Shown piece by piece: positions 20,247 to 29,383 of a DNA stretch of 64,000 nucleotides. The stretch comes from Microbacterium gorillae (GTDB taxonomy: Bacteria > Actinomycetota > Actinomycetes > Actinomycetales > Microbacteriaceae). The notes beneath the pieces were generated by a model. The model searched no databases and was not told the DNA's origin. It saw only the letters and a program-made list of their open reading frames with translations. The DNA lies in contig NZ_LN648874.1 in the NCBI RefSeq assembly GCF_000826185.2, forward strand, positions 248,001 to 312,000. The letters run 5' to 3'. Both the position numbers and the translations under genes were made by a program. Numbering within the stretch: position 1 is the first letter of the stretch; each line of letters starts with the position of its first letter.

Positions 20247-21839
20247 GTGCCTCAGCCCGTCGTGCTCCTCGCCGAGAAGCTCTCACCCGCTACGATCGAC
20301 GCTCTCGGTCCCGACTTCGACGTCCGTCAGGTCGACGGTACGGACCGGCCCGCGCTGCTGTCCGCGCTCGCCGACGCGGATGCGGTCCTGATCCGTTCCG
20401 CGACCCAGATCGATGCCGAGGCGCTCGCCGCAGCCCCCAAGCTCAAGGTCGTCGCACGCGCCGGCGTGGGCCTGGACAACGTGGACATCAAGGCGGCCAC
20501 CGCCGCCGGAGTCATGGTCGTCAACGCACCGACGTCCAACATCATCTCCGCCGCCGAGTTGACCATCGGTCACATCCTCTCGCTGGCCCGCCACATCCCC
20601 GCCGCCCACGCGTCGCTGTCGCAGGGGGAGTGGAAGCGCAGCTCCTTCACCGGCACCGAACTGTTCGAGAAGACGCTCGGCATCATCGGCCTCGGCCGCA
20701 TCGGCGCGCTGATCACCGCCCGCATGCAGGCCTTCGGCATGCGGGTCGTCGCGTTCGACCCCTACGTCACCTCCGCCCGCGCGCAGCAGCTCGGCGTCGA
20801 GCTGCTCAGCCTGGACGACCTGCTCGCGCAGAGCGACTTCATCACGATCCACATGCCGAAGACGCCGGAGACCACCGGCATGATCTCCACCGATCAGCTC
20901 GCGGCCATGAAGGATTCGGCGTACATCGTCAACGTCGCCCGCGGTGGCCTGATCGACGAGGATGCTCTCTTCCACGCCCTCAGTGACAACGTGATCGCCG
21001 GTGCCGGCCTGGACGTCTTCACCAGCGAGCCGCCGACGGACCAGCGCCTGCTCGGCCTGCCGAACGTCACGGTCACGCCGCACCTCGGTGCGTCCACGGA
21101 CGAGGCGCAGGAGAAGGCCGGCGTGTCCGTCGCCCGCTCGGTGCGTCTCGCGCTCGGCGGCGACCTCGTCCCGGACGCCGTCAACGTCGCCGGTGGCGCC
21201 ATCGACCCCTACGTCCGCCCCGGTATCGCCCTGGTGGAGAAGCTCGGTCAGTTCTTCTCGGCCCTGGCTCGCTCACCGCTGACCAGCCTCGACGTCGAGG
21301 TACACGGTGAGCTCGCCGACTACAACGTCGACGTGCTGAAGCTCGCCGCGCTCAAGGGCGTGTTCACGAACATCGTCAGCGAGACCGTGTCGTACGTGAA
21401 CGCTCCGCTGCTGGCCGAGCAGCGCGGCATCGACGTCCGCCTGCTCGTGGACGCCGAGTCCGAGGAGTACCGCAACGTCATCACCCTGAACGGTGCGCTC
21501 TCGGACGGTTCGCAGCTGTCCGTCTCCGGCACGCTGACCGGTCCGAAGCAGATCGAGAAGCTCGTCGGCATCAACGGACACCACCTGGAGCTGCCGATCG
21601 AGGAGCACCACATCGTGATGCTCTACACCGACCGCCCGGGCATCGTGGCCGTGTACGGCCAGAAGTTCGGCGACGCCGGCATCAACATCGCCGGCATGCA
21701 GATCGCGCGTGACGCCGCCGGTGGCGCCGCCCTCAGCGTGCTGACGGTCGACTCCCCGGTGTCCGAGGAGCTGCTTGAGGAGGTCAGCGCCGCGATCGAC
21801 GCCGACGTCTTCCGCCAGATCGAGATCACCGAGGCCTGA
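20247..21839 (+). CDS. serA: D-3-phosphoglycerate dehydrogenase
   Basis: A 530-residue long-form SerA, the first step of serine synthesis from 3-phosphoglycerate. Order: substrate domain; NAD domain with [40 protein letters not shown] and [13 protein letters not shown]; catalytic His region in [12 protein letters not shown]; then the allosteric-substrate-binding domain (about 320-450) and C-terminal ACT domain ([40 protein letters not shown]) that senses serine. GTG start with GAAGGA upstream. Confidence 0.96.
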   Translation: MPQPVVLLAEKLSPATIDALGPDFDVRQVDGTDRPALLSALADADAVLIRSATQIDAEALAAAPKLKVVARAGVGLDNVDIKAATAAGVMVVNAPTSNIISAAELTIGHILSLARHIPAAHASLSQGEWKRSSFTGTELFEKTLGIIGLGRIGALITARMQAFGMRVVAFDPYVTSARAQQLGVELLSLDDLLAQSDFITIHMPKTPETTGMISTDQLAAMKDSAYIVNVARGGLIDEDALFHALSDNVIAGAGLDVFTSEPPTDQRLLGLPNVTVTPHLGASTDEAQEKAGVSVARSVRLALGGDLVPDAVNVAGGAIDPYVRPGIALVEKLGQFFSALARSPLTSLDVEVHGELADYNVDVLKLAALKGVFTNIVSETVSYVNAPLLAEQRGIDVRLLVDAESEEYRNVITLNGALSDGSQLSVSGTLTGPKQIEKLVGINGHHLELPIEEHHIVMLYTDRPGIVAVYGQKFGDAGINIAGMQIARDAAGGAALSVLTVDSPVSEELLEEVSAAIDADVFRQIEITEA

Positions 21840-21848
21840 CCCCTCGCG

Positions 21849-21891
21849 AACGAGGTCGGCCCCGCCCGTTCCGGGCGGGGCCGACCTCGTT
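21849..21891. terminator. serA terminator
   Basis: About 20-bp stem (21849-21868 / 21872-21891, loop TTC) rich in G/C and followed by T residues; also serves the convergent monooxygenase gene. Confidence 0.85.
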
Positions 21892-21903
21892 TCGGCGTGC
21901 GTT

Positions 21904-23340
21904 TCAGCTCGCCGCGACCGCAGACCGGTCCCGGACGCTGTCATCGATCGTGGACAGCGAACCGCCGACGCGGAAGCGCGAGCCGTGGTGGTTCTCGGGA
22001 AGGCGGTCACCGGCGCCGAAGAGCTTGTTGCGCAGGGTGCCGTCGGCGTACTCGGTCGGGTACAGGCCACGGCGCTGGAGCTCCGGGACGACGAACTCGA
22101 CGACGTCCTCGAACGTGCCGGGCGTCACTGCGTAGGCGAGGTTGAACCCGTCGATCCCGGTCTCCGCGACGATGCGTTCCATCGTGTCCGCGACCGTGGC
22201 GCCGGAGCCGACGACGGTGGTGCCGAGTCCGGCGACGCCGATGTGATCGACGAGGTCGCGCACCGTCCACGTGATGCCGTCGCCGCTGCCGGAGTCGAAG
22301 CCTGCGACGATCGACTGGATCGCGTTGCTCTCGATGTTGCCGATCGGCTCGTCCAGGTCGTAGCGGGACAGGTCCACGCCCATCCAGCCGGACATCAGCG
22401 TCAGCGCGCCCTCCGGATTCACGAACGACAGGTAGTCCGCGTGCTTCGCGTGCGCGAGCTCGTCGGTCGCGTCCGTGATCACGGTGAGGAGGAGGTAGAT
22501 CTTCGCCGAATCGGCCTCACGACCGGCGTCGACCAGGGCGGCGCGGATCGAGTCGACGCTCTTCTTCGCCGCGGCGGTCGTCGGACACGCGATGAAGATC
22601 GCCTCCGCGTGGCGGGACGCGAACGCGATACCGCGCGGGGAGGCGCCGGCCTGGAACACCAAGGGTGTGCGCTGCGGCGACGGCTCGGAGAGATGGATGC
22701 CCGGGACGCGGAAGTGCGTGCCCTCGTGACCGATGTGGTGCACCTTCGCCGGATCGGCGAAGACGCCGCTCTCGCGGTCGCGCACGACGGCGTCGTCCTC
22801 CCACGAGCCTTCGAGCAGCTTGTAGATGACCTCGAGGTATTCGTCGGCGTGGTTGTAGCGGTCGTCGTGCTCGCGCTGGTCGTCGTGTCCGAGGTTCCGG
22901 GCGGCGGAGGGGAGGTAGCCGGTCACAACGTTCCACGCGACGCGCCCCTTCGTCAGGTGGTCCAGGGTCGAAAGGCGGCGGGCGAACGGCACCGGGTGCT
23001 CGTACGCGGTGCCCGCCGTGATGCCGAAGCCGACGTTCTCGGTGACCGCGGCCATCACCGCGGCGAGCTGCACGGGATCGTTCACCGGCACCTGGGAACC
23101 GGTGCGGATGGCGGCCTCGTCGCTGCCGCCGTAGACGTCGTACGTCCCGAGCACATCAGCGATGAAGACCGAGTCGAACAGGCCGCGCTCGGCGATCCGG
23201 GCGAGGTTCGTCCAGTAGGAGATGTCCTTGTAGCGCCACGCCTGGTCTTCGGGGTGGCGCCACAGGCCCGAGCTCTGGTGCGCGACGCAGTTCATCTCGA
23301 ACGCGTTGAGTCGGATGTGCTTGCGCAGTTGTGCCGCCAT
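21904..23340 (-). CDS. NtaA/SnaA/DszA-type flavin-dependent monooxygenase
   Basis: A 478-residue LLM-class, FMNH2-dependent oxygenase. LRLNAFEMN-like start, HPEDQAWRYKDISYWTNLARIAERGLFDSVFIADVLG, SDEAAIRTGSQVPVNDP, FGITAGTAYEHPVPFARRLSTLDHLTKGRVAWNVVTGYL and VFQAGASPRGIAFASRHAEAIF are diagnostic of the nitrilotriacetate/dibenzothiophene-sulfone/pristinamycin subfamily. The substrate cannot be told; sulfur or carbon scavenging is common. Start at 23340 follows AAGGGA; an in-frame GTG or ACG further upstream has no ribosome site. No flavin reductase gene adjoins. Confidence 0.88.
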   Translation of the reverse strand: MAAQLRKHIRLNAFEMNCVAHQSSGLWRHPEDQAWRYKDISYWTNLARIAERGLFDSVFIADVLGTYDVYGGSDEAAIRTGSQVPVNDPVQLAAVMAAVTENVGFGITAGTAYEHPVPFARRLSTLDHLTKGRVAWNVVTGYLPSAARNLGHDDQREHDDRYNHADEYLEVIYKLLEGSWEDDAVVRDRESGVFADPAKVHHIGHEGTHFRVPGIHLSEPSPQRTPLVFQAGASPRGIAFASRHAEAIFIACPTTAAAKKSVDSIRAALVDAGREADSAKIYLLLTVITDATDELAHAKHADYLSFVNPEGALTLMSGWMGVDLSRYDLDEPIGNIESNAIQSIVAGFDSGSGDGITWTVRDLVDHIGVAGLGTTVVGSGATVADTMERIVAETGIDGFNLAYAVTPGTFEDVVEFVVPELQRRGLYPTEYADGTLRNKLFGAGDRLPENHHGSRFRVGGSLSTIDDSVRDRSAVAAS

Positions 23341-23483
23341 GACGAGCGTCCCTTCGGTTCGGGTCACGTCGCGGCCGGCGGGCCGCGAGCCCCTCAGAAG
23401 TTACGGGAATCGCTCGCGGAAAGCGCATCAGATGACGCGGGATGTCGCCGGAGGACCGCGTGTGTCATCCCGCGGACCCGCGG

Positions 23484-23888
23484 TCAGGAATCTTCCGGCG
23501 TGAAGTTCAGCGACAGGGAGTTCATGCAGTACCGCTGGCCGGTCGGGGTGCCGAAGCCGTCGGGGAAGACGTGGCCGAGATGGCCTCCACAGCGGGCGCA
23601 GCGGACCTCGGTGCGCTCGATGCCGAGCGAGGTGTCCGGCAGAAGCTCGACGGCTTCCGGGCGGACGGAATCGTAGAAGCTCGGCCAGCCGCAGTGCGAG
23701 TCGAACTTCGTGCCGCTCTGGAACAGCTCATTGCCGCAGCCGGCACAGGTGTAGAAGCCCGTCCGATCCTCATCGAGAAGCTCGCCCGTCCACGCGCGCT
23801 CGGTCCCCGCCTCTCGCAGCACCGCGTACTGCTCATCGTCGAGCTCTGCACGCCACTGCGCTTCCGTCTTCTCGACGTCATATGCCAT
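23484..23888 (-). CDS. msrB: Peptide-methionine (R)-S-oxide reductase
   Basis: A 134-residue MsrB. Zinc cysteines C48/C51 and C97/C100, catalytic C121 in RYCMNSLSLNF, and C66 in HCGWPSF, the usual resolving or conserved position. It repairs methionine-R-sulfoxide in proteins using thioredoxin. TAGGGT (23895-23900, minus strand) stands 6 bases before the ATG, a leaderless pattern. Divergent from the ComB-like gene. Confidence 0.95.
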   Translation of the reverse strand: MAYDVEKTEAQWRAELDDEQYAVLREAGTERAWTGELLDEDRTGFYTCAGCGNELFQSGTKFDSHCGWPSFYDSVRPEAVELLPDTSLGIERTEVRCARCGGHLGHVFPDGFGTPTGQRYCMNSLSLNFTPEDS

Positions 23889-24006
23889 ATCCAGACCCTA
23901 TCGAGCCCGCGGGTGGGAAGACGCTCGCGGGCCCCTGCAAGACGCTTCATGACGCACTGTGGCACCCGGATCGTCGTCCGGAAATCCCCGACCATACGCT
24001 GAGGAC

Positions 24007-24543
24007 ATGACCGCGTCCCGCGCCCAATCGACCTATCAGGTGCGCCTTGCGTGGGGCGCTGCCGGTCTGACCCGACTCGCCGACGCCGGAGTCGTGGTGC
24101 TCGTTGACGCCATCCCGGAATCCGCGGACGCGGTGCGCGCCCTCGCCGCGCAGGCTCGGGAACGGGCGGGGGCGCCCGTGGTGTTCGCGGGGACGCTGCG
24201 CAACGCGACCGCGACGGCCGAGGCGATCTACCGCGAGCAACTCGCCCGTGGCGGCCGGACCGCCGTGAACCTCGTGCTCGTCGGCGACGACGGCGCCTTC
24301 GCGGTTGAGGACTATCTGGCCGCCGGCGCGATCGGCGCTGCCCTGACGAAGCTCGGCCTCGACCACTCCGCGCCCGATGTCGCCGTCGCGACCGAGGGAT
24401 TCCACGGGCTCACTCGCGCGCTCAAACACCTGCTCTCCGCCAGTGCCGCGGGTATGGAACTGACCGCCGCCGGACGCCGCGATGAGGTCCGCGCCGCGGC
24501 CGAGGTCGACGCGGAGACGGTCGCCGCGCCCATCCGCGACTGA
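24007..24543 (+). CDS. 2-phosphosulfolactate phosphatase (ComB)-like protein
   Basis: A 178-residue protein. The pattern VVFAGTLRNATATAEAIYREQLARGGRTAVNLVLVGDDGAFAVEDYLAAGAIGAAL fits the ComB family, which hydrolyses 2-phosphosulfolactate. The N-terminal 'VDVLRATTT' motif of true ComB is altered to LVDAIPESADAVRAL and the protein is short, so the activity may differ; coenzyme M genes are not expected in this lineage. ATG lies 6 bases after TACGCT (23995-24000), leaderless. Confidence 0.65.
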   Translation: MTASRAQSTYQVRLAWGAAGLTRLADAGVVVLVDAIPESADAVRALAAQARERAGAPVVFAGTLRNATATAEAIYREQLARGGRTAVNLVLVGDDGAFAVEDYLAAGAIGAALTKLGLDHSAPDVAVATEGFHGLTRALKHLLSASAAGMELTAAGRRDEVRAAAEVDAETVAAPIRD

Positions 24544-24562
24544 TCGCACGCCAGACGAACGA

Positions 24563-24597
24563 AACGCCCCGTCCGGCATCGTGCCGGACGGGGCGTT
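24563..24597. terminator. bidirectional terminator
   Basis: Perfect 16-bp stem (24563-24578 / 24582-24597) with loop TCG between convergent genes; AA/TT ends. Confidence 0.85.
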
Positions 24598-24627
24598 CTG
24601 CGGTGCGGGCCGGACCCGCGAACGCTC

Positions 24628-25191
24628 TCAGCGTGCCGTGACCTGCCGCTTGGACGAGATGACGCCGGTGTCGAAGCCGGCGAGGTGCAGGCCGCCGTGG
24701 AAGCGGGCGTGCTCGATCTTGACGCAGCGGTCCATCACGACCTGCAGGCCTCCGGCCTCGGCGATCGCGGCGGCCTCCTCGTTCCAGGAGCCGAGCTGCA
24801 GCCAGAGCACCTTCGCGCCCACGGCGACGGCCTCGCGTGCGACGCCGGGAAGGTCCGCATTCTTGCGGAAGACGTCGACGATGTCCGGGACCACGGGAAG
24901 ATCGGCGAGCGATGCGTAGACCTTGTGCCCCAGGATCTCGTCGACGCGCGGGTTGACGAAGTAGACCTCGTACGGCGAGCTGGAGAGCAGGTAGGTCGCG
25001 ACGAAATAGCTCGCGCGGGCGGCGTTCGCGGACGCCCCGACGATCGCGATGGACTTGGCCGTGCGGAGCATGCCGAGGCGCGCCGCCGCGGTGGGTCCCT
25101 GCCACGTGCGTACCGCGGTCGTGTTCGCTGCGGGAACCGGTAGCGCGCAGGCCACGCCCGCGGTCGGGTCCGGGGTCGAGGCGTCGGTCAT
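24628..25191 (-). CDS. CoA-binding (YccU-like) protein
   Basis: A 187-residue Rossmann-type CoA-binding protein. AKSIAIVGASANAARASYFVATYLLSS, YEVYFVNPRVDEILGHKVYASLADLP, DIVDVFRKNADLPGVAREAVAVGAKVLWLQLGSWNEEAAAIAEAGGLQVVMDRCVKIEHARF match the stand-alone CoA_binding family. Its ATG overlaps the metY stop (ATGA). A conserved link between such proteins and acetylhomoserine sulfhydrylase is common in Actinobacteria; its function is unknown. Confidence 0.85.
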   Translation of the reverse strand: MTDASTPDPTAGVACALPVPAANTTAVRTWQGPTAAARLGMLRTAKSIAIVGASANAARASYFVATYLLSSSPYEVYFVNPRVDEILGHKVYASLADLPVVPDIVDVFRKNADLPGVAREAVAVGAKVLWLQLGSWNEEAAAIAEAGGLQVVMDRCVKIEHARFHGGLHLAGFDTGVISSKRQVTAR

Positions 25192-26522
25192 CGCTGCTCT
25201 CCTGTCGCGAGGGTGAGTGCCTGGTCCAGGTCCCACAGGATGTCTTCGGGGTCTTCGATGCCCACCGAGATGCGGATGAGATCGGCCGGGACGCCCGCGG
25301 TGACCAGCTGCTCGGGCGTGAGCTGCTGGTGCGTGGTGGACGCGGGGTGGATCACGAGCGTCCGCGCGTCACCGATGTTCGCCAGGTGGCTGGCGAGCTG
25401 CAGCGACTCGATGAACGTCTCGCCCGTCGAGCGGGCGGCGTCCAGGCGCTCCGCGTCCGAGGCGAAGCCGCCGGAGGGACGGACACCGAACGCGAACACC
25501 GATCCCGGACCGAGGGGGAAGTACTTCTGCGCGCGCTCGTGGTGCGGGTGGCCTTCCAACCCGGCCCACGTGATGAACGACACGCGGCGATCGCCGGCGA
25601 GCCACTCCGCGACCACGCGCGCGTTGGCGATGTGGGCGTCCATGCGCTGGGGGAGCGTCTCCACGCCCTGGAGCAGGTTGAACGCCGACTGCGGGCTGAG
25701 CGAGGGTCCGATGTCGCGCAGCTGCTCGCTGCGGAGCTTGGTGAGGAAGCCGTACTCGCCGAAGTTGTCCCACCACGAGATGCCGCCGTAGGAATCCACC
25801 GGCTCCGTCATCTGCGGGAACTTGCCGTTGCCCCAGTTGAAGGTGCCGGCCTCGACGACGATGCCGCCGAGGGTCGTGCCGTGGCCGCCGAGGAACTTCG
25901 TCACCGAGTGGATGACGATGTCGGCGCCGTGCTCGATCGGACGCAGCAGGTACGGGGTGGCGAGCGTCGCGTCGACGACGAGGGGGATGCCCGCCTCGTG
26001 CGCGACGGCGGCCAGGCCCTCGAGGTCGGAGATCTCGCCGCCGGGGTTACCGATGGCCTCGACGTAGAGCACCTTCGTGTTCGCGCGGATGGCCTTGCGG
26101 AACTCCTCCGGGTCGGACGACGCCACGAACGTCGTGTCCACACCGAAACGGCGCAGCGTCACATCGAGCTGCGTCACGGTGCCGCCGTAGAGCTGCGCGG
26201 ACGCGACCACGTGATCGCCCTGGCCGACCAGCGCGGCGAACGTGATGAACTCCGCCGACATGCCGCTCGCCGTGGCGACGGCGCCGATGCCGCCCTCGAG
26301 CGACGCGATGCGCTCCTCCAGCGAAGCCACGGTCGGGTTGCCGATGCGCGTGTAGATGTTGCCGTACTTCTGCAGCGCGAACAGGTTCGCGGCGTCCTGC
26401 GGGCTGTCGAACACGAACGACGTGGTCTGGTAGATCGGCACGGCGCGCGCGCCCGTGGTCGCGTCGGGGGCGCCGCCCGCGTGGAGGGCTCGGGTGCGGA
26501 ACCCGAACTGATGCTCGCTCAT
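25188..26522 (-). CDS. metY: O-acetylhomoserine (thiol)-lyase / sulfhydrylase
   Basis: A 444-residue PLP enzyme making homocysteine from O-acetylhomoserine and sulfide. FRTRALHAGG start, YGNIYTRIGNPTVASLEERIASLEGG, SGMSAEFITFAAL and the PLP-lysine motif HSVTKFLGGHGTTLGG are present, with the MetY-specific long insertion around GGISWWDNFGEYGFLTKLRSEQLRDIG. The start overlaps the acs stop, the stop overlaps the CoA-binding gene start, so three genes are translationally linked. No SAM riboswitch or other leader was found. Confidence 0.94.
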   Translation of the reverse strand: MSEHQFGFRTRALHAGGAPDATTGARAVPIYQTTSFVFDSPQDAANLFALQKYGNIYTRIGNPTVASLEERIASLEGGIGAVATASGMSAEFITFAALVGQGDHVVASAQLYGGTVTQLDVTLRRFGVDTTFVASSDPEEFRKAIRANTKVLYVEAIGNPGGEISDLEGLAAVAHEAGIPLVVDATLATPYLLRPIEHGADIVIHSVTKFLGGHGTTLGGIVVEAGTFNWGNGKFPQMTEPVDSYGGISWWDNFGEYGFLTKLRSEQLRDIGPSLSPQSAFNLLQGVETLPQRMDAHIANARVVAEWLAGDRRVSFITWAGLEGHPHHERAQKYFPLGPGSVFAFGVRPSGGFASDAERLDAARSTGETFIESLQLASHLANIGDARTLVIHPASTTHQQLTPEQLVTAGVPADLIRISVGIEDPEDILWDLDQALTLATGEQR

Positions 26523-28549
26523 GTGGTTTCCTTCGCTGCAGTGGTCGGTGCCTGGGCGAGACGGACGGCTTCACGGACGCCCTCGACGGCCCAGGGGTTC
26601 TGGAGGCTGGTGGTGTCACCGAGCGGATCACCCTGCCAGATCTGCGCGAGGAGTCGCCGCAGGATCTTCCCCGACCGGGTCTTGGGCAGTTCCGGGACGC
26701 GGACGACGATCTTCGGCTTCGCGATCGGGCCGATGTCGTGCGCCACCTGGGCGCGCAGATCGTCGGGAGTCGGTTCGCCCGCTGCGCCGTCGACGACGAA
26801 CGCGGCAACGGCCTGGCCAGTCAGGGGGTCGGCGATGCCGGTGACGCCCGCCTCTCCGACGGTCGGGTGCGCGACGAGGGAGGACTCGATCTCGATCGTG
26901 GACAGGCGGTGGCCGGAGACGTTGATCACGTCGTCGAGGCGTCCGAGGATCCAGACGTAGCCGTCCGCGTCCATCGTCGCACCATCACCGGCGACGTAGT
27001 AGGCGCCGTGCTCGCCCGTGCCGGCGAACGGGGCCCAGTACGAGTCGCGGTAGCGTTCCGGGTTGCCCCAGACGGTGCGCGCCATGCCCGGCCACGGACG
27101 GCGGACGACCAGGGTGCCAGACCGTCCGGGGGCGACGGGGTCGCCCGCCTCGTCCACCACGGCGATGTCGATGCCGGGCAGCGCCACTGTCGCGGACCCC
27201 GGTTTCAGGGCGGTCACGCCGGGCAGCGGGACGATCATGGCGGCGCCGGTCTCGGACTGCCACCACGTGTCGATCACCGGAGTCTCGTCGCGCCCGAAGT
27301 TTCGGCGGAACCACACCCAGGCTTCCGGGTTGATGGCCTCGCCGACCGTGCCGAGCAGACGAATCGTGGACAGGTCGTAGCCGCGGGTGTTCGGGAGCGT
27401 GTCACCGAACCAGGTCATCAGCGTGCGGATCAGCGTCGGGGCGGTGTAGTACACCGTGACCCCGTAGCGGTCGATGATCTCGAGGTGACGCTCACGGTGT
27501 CCGGCGTCCGGGGTGCCCTCGTAGATCACCTGCGTCAGGCCGTTCGAGAGCGGCCCGTAGATCTCGTACGTGTGCGCGGTCACCCACGCGAGGTCCGCGG
27601 TGCACCAGTGCACGTCGTCCGGCTTGGCGTCGAAGTGCGCCCAGTGCGCCCAGCTCGCCTGGGTGAGATAGCCGCCCATCGTGTGCACGAGGCCCTTGGG
27701 CTTGCCGGTGGTGCCGGAGGTGTAGATGATGAACAGCGGCTGCTCGGCGTCGAAGGACTCGGCGTCGTGCGTCTCCGCCTGGGTCTCGACGACGTCGTGC
27801 CACCGCACGTCCCGGCCGTCGGTCCACGGCACGTCGAGACCGGTGCGCGGGACGACCAGCACGTGTTCCAGGTCGGGGAGGTCGGCGGCCGCGTCGTCGG
27901 CGATCGACTTGACCTCGACGGCCTTGCCGCGGCGGAACTGACCGTCGCTCGTGACGAGCAGCTTCGCGCCCGTGTCCTCCAGGCGGAAGCGGACGGCTTC
28001 CGCGGAGAAACCGCCGAACACGAGGGAGTGGACGGCGCCGATGCGTGCGCACGCGAGCGCGATGACGACCGTCTCGACCAGGACGGGGAGGTACACCACG
28101 ACGCGGTCGCCGGCCTCGATGCCGAGGGAGGTGAGTCCGTGCGCCGCCTGCGCGACGCGGCGCTGGAGGTCGGCGTACGTCACGGTGGTCCGGTCGCCGG
28201 GTTCGCCCTCGAAGAACAGGGCGACCTTCTCGCCGCGTCCGGCGGTGACGTGTCGGTCGACGCAGTTCGTCGCGACGTTCAGTCGCCCGCCCAGGAACCA
28301 TGCCGCTTCCGGAATACTCAGCGAACCGTCGGCGGTCGGCACGGGAGGCGCCCACGTGTGGGCGGTGTGCCAGCGTTCGGTCCACTCCAGGCGCTCGGCG
28401 GCGCGCTCCCAGAACGCGGTCGGGTCGGCGGCCGCGGTGTCGTAGACGGACGCGTCGACATTGGCCTGCGCGGCGAACGCAGCGGACGGGAGGAAGGTGC
28501 GCGATTCGGTCAGGCGCACTTCCGCATCGGTGTCGAGCACGTCGGTCAC
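26519..28549 (-). CDS. acs: Acetyl-CoA synthetase (AMP-forming)
   Basis: A 676-residue ANL-family enzyme activating acetate to acetyl-CoA. IPEAAWFLGGRLNVATNCVDRH is the Acs N-terminal signature; FIIYTSGTTGKPKGLVH the P-loop; DTWWQSETGAAMI, GRLDDVINVSGHRLSTIEIES and PKTRSGKILRRLL with the regulatory acetylatable Lys follow. GTG at 28549 is preferred; it overlaps the stop of a 35-codon ORF as GTGA and lacks a strong ribosome site of its own. A frame extending to 28705 shows poor coding quality. Confidence 0.92.
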   Translation of the reverse strand: MTDVLDTDAEVRLTESRTFLPSAAFAAQANVDASVYDTAAADPTAFWERAAERLEWTERWHTAHTWAPPVPTADGSLSIPEAAWFLGGRLNVATNCVDRHVTAGRGEKVALFFEGEPGDRTTVTYADLQRRVAQAAHGLTSLGIEAGDRVVVYLPVLVETVVIALACARIGAVHSLVFGGFSAEAVRFRLEDTGAKLLVTSDGQFRRGKAVEVKSIADDAAADLPDLEHVLVVPRTGLDVPWTDGRDVRWHDVVETQAETHDAESFDAEQPLFIIYTSGTTGKPKGLVHTMGGYLTQASWAHWAHFDAKPDDVHWCTADLAWVTAHTYEIYGPLSNGLTQVIYEGTPDAGHRERHLEIIDRYGVTVYYTAPTLIRTLMTWFGDTLPNTRGYDLSTIRLLGTVGEAINPEAWVWFRRNFGRDETPVIDTWWQSETGAAMIVPLPGVTALKPGSATVALPGIDIAVVDEAGDPVAPGRSGTLVVRRPWPGMARTVWGNPERYRDSYWAPFAGTGEHGAYYVAGDGATMDADGYVWILGRLDDVINVSGHRLSTIEIESSLVAHPTVGEAGVTGIADPLTGQAVAAFVVDGAAGEPTPDDLRAQVAHDIGPIAKPKIVVRVPELPKTRSGKILRRLLAQIWQGDPLGDTTSLQNPWAVEGVREAVRLAQAPTTAAKETT

Positions 28550-28653
28550 CGGATCGCAGCCATCGCTTCGAGCACGATGCGAAGCGCGGTGGCATCGGCG
28601 CGCCGCGCGCGTCCGATCGGCGCGGGTACAGGCGTTGTGAAGTGCTGACTCAT
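28546..28653 (-). CDS. Possible 35-residue small protein coupled to acs
   Basis: Too short for usual gene calling. Reads MSQHFTTPVPAPIGRARR, then ADATALRIVLEAMAAIR. Its TGA shares GTGA with the acs GTG start, the overlap style used throughout this window, and acs itself has no good ribosome site, so coupling would explain acs translation. The C-terminal half would be an amphipathic helix. No homologue is known to me; ribosome site weak. An inverted repeat (TCACGC...GCGTGA, 28652-28682) spans its start. Confidence 0.4.
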   Translation of the reverse strand: MSQHFTTPVPAPIGRARRADATALRIVLEAMAAIR

Positions 28654-28767
28654 CACGCGAAGTCTTGCCGGGACGAGCGTGATCCGTGCATTCGTGACGT
28701 AACAAAGCGATTCATCGGCGTCGCGAGCGGGCTCGTTCCGGCAAAGATGCGGCGCCGGGGCAGGGGG

Positions 28768-29298
28768 TCAGACGATGGCTCGCGACAGCAGGGCCAGGAG
28801 GGCGTCGATGTCCGGAACGCCCGCGACAGACCCCACGCCGAGGGCGGCGTTGAAGTAGACGCCGTCGGCGACGAGCATCACCAGGTCCACGGCCGTCTCA
28901 TCGCTGATCGCTTCGCGCAGGAGCTCGCGCCAGGACGTCCGCAGCGCGGTGAGGGCCGCGATGGCGGCGGGGGAGCCGACCGTGGCGAGACGTCCGACCG
29001 CGATGAGGGCGCGATCCAGCGGAGTGCCCACCTCCACCGACGTGCGGATGAACGCGTCCACGACGCCACCCGGTGCGGCGCGCATCGCCGCCGTGTCGGC
29101 GTCGACGAGCGCGAGGAGACGCTCAGCCAGGCCCTCCTCGAGGGCGAGCTTGGACGGGAAGTGGTAGATCAGCCCGCCCTTGGAGACGCCGGCTCGGGAA
29201 GCGGTGGCGTCCATCGTCGCGGCGCGCTCGCCCTCGTCGATGATGAGGGCCTCGAAGGCGTCGAGCACCTTCTCGCGGGCGTGTGGGGGACGGGCCAT
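28768..29298 (-). CDS. TetR-family regulator of the adjacent MFS exporter
   Basis: A 176-residue TetR protein. AREKVLDAFEALIIDEGERAATMDATASRAGVSKGGLIYHFPSKLALEEGLAERLLAL is the HTH with its YHFPSK recognition helix; the remainder is an all-helical ligand domain. Divergent from the DHA2-type MFS gene; a perfect operator lies between. ATG at 29298 gives the canonical N-terminus; the frame is open upstream through the operator, which is not translated. Confidence 0.88.
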   Translation of the reverse strand: MARPPHAREKVLDAFEALIIDEGERAATMDATASRAGVSKGGLIYHFPSKLALEEGLAERLLALVDADTAAMRAAPGGVVDAFIRTSVEVGTPLDRALIAVGRLATVGSPAAIAALTALRTSWRELLREAISDETAVDLVMLVADGVYFNAALGVGSVAGVPDIDALLALLSRAIV

Positions 29299-29326
29299 GA
29301 TCAGTCTCCGTTCGGGTTCTTGTATT

Positions 29327-29350
29327 ACTATACCGGCTGGTCGGTATAGT
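29327..29350. promoter_or_regulatory. TetR operator with divergent -10 boxes
   Basis: ACTATACCG-GCTGGT-CGGTATAGT, perfect 9-bp arms. Each arm contains TATAGT on one strand, so the operator itself supplies the -10 of both divergent genes. Repressor binding would block both. Confidence 0.85.
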
Positions 29351-29383
29351 TTCCTGAGGCCGACCCGGACGAACGAGGAAGAA

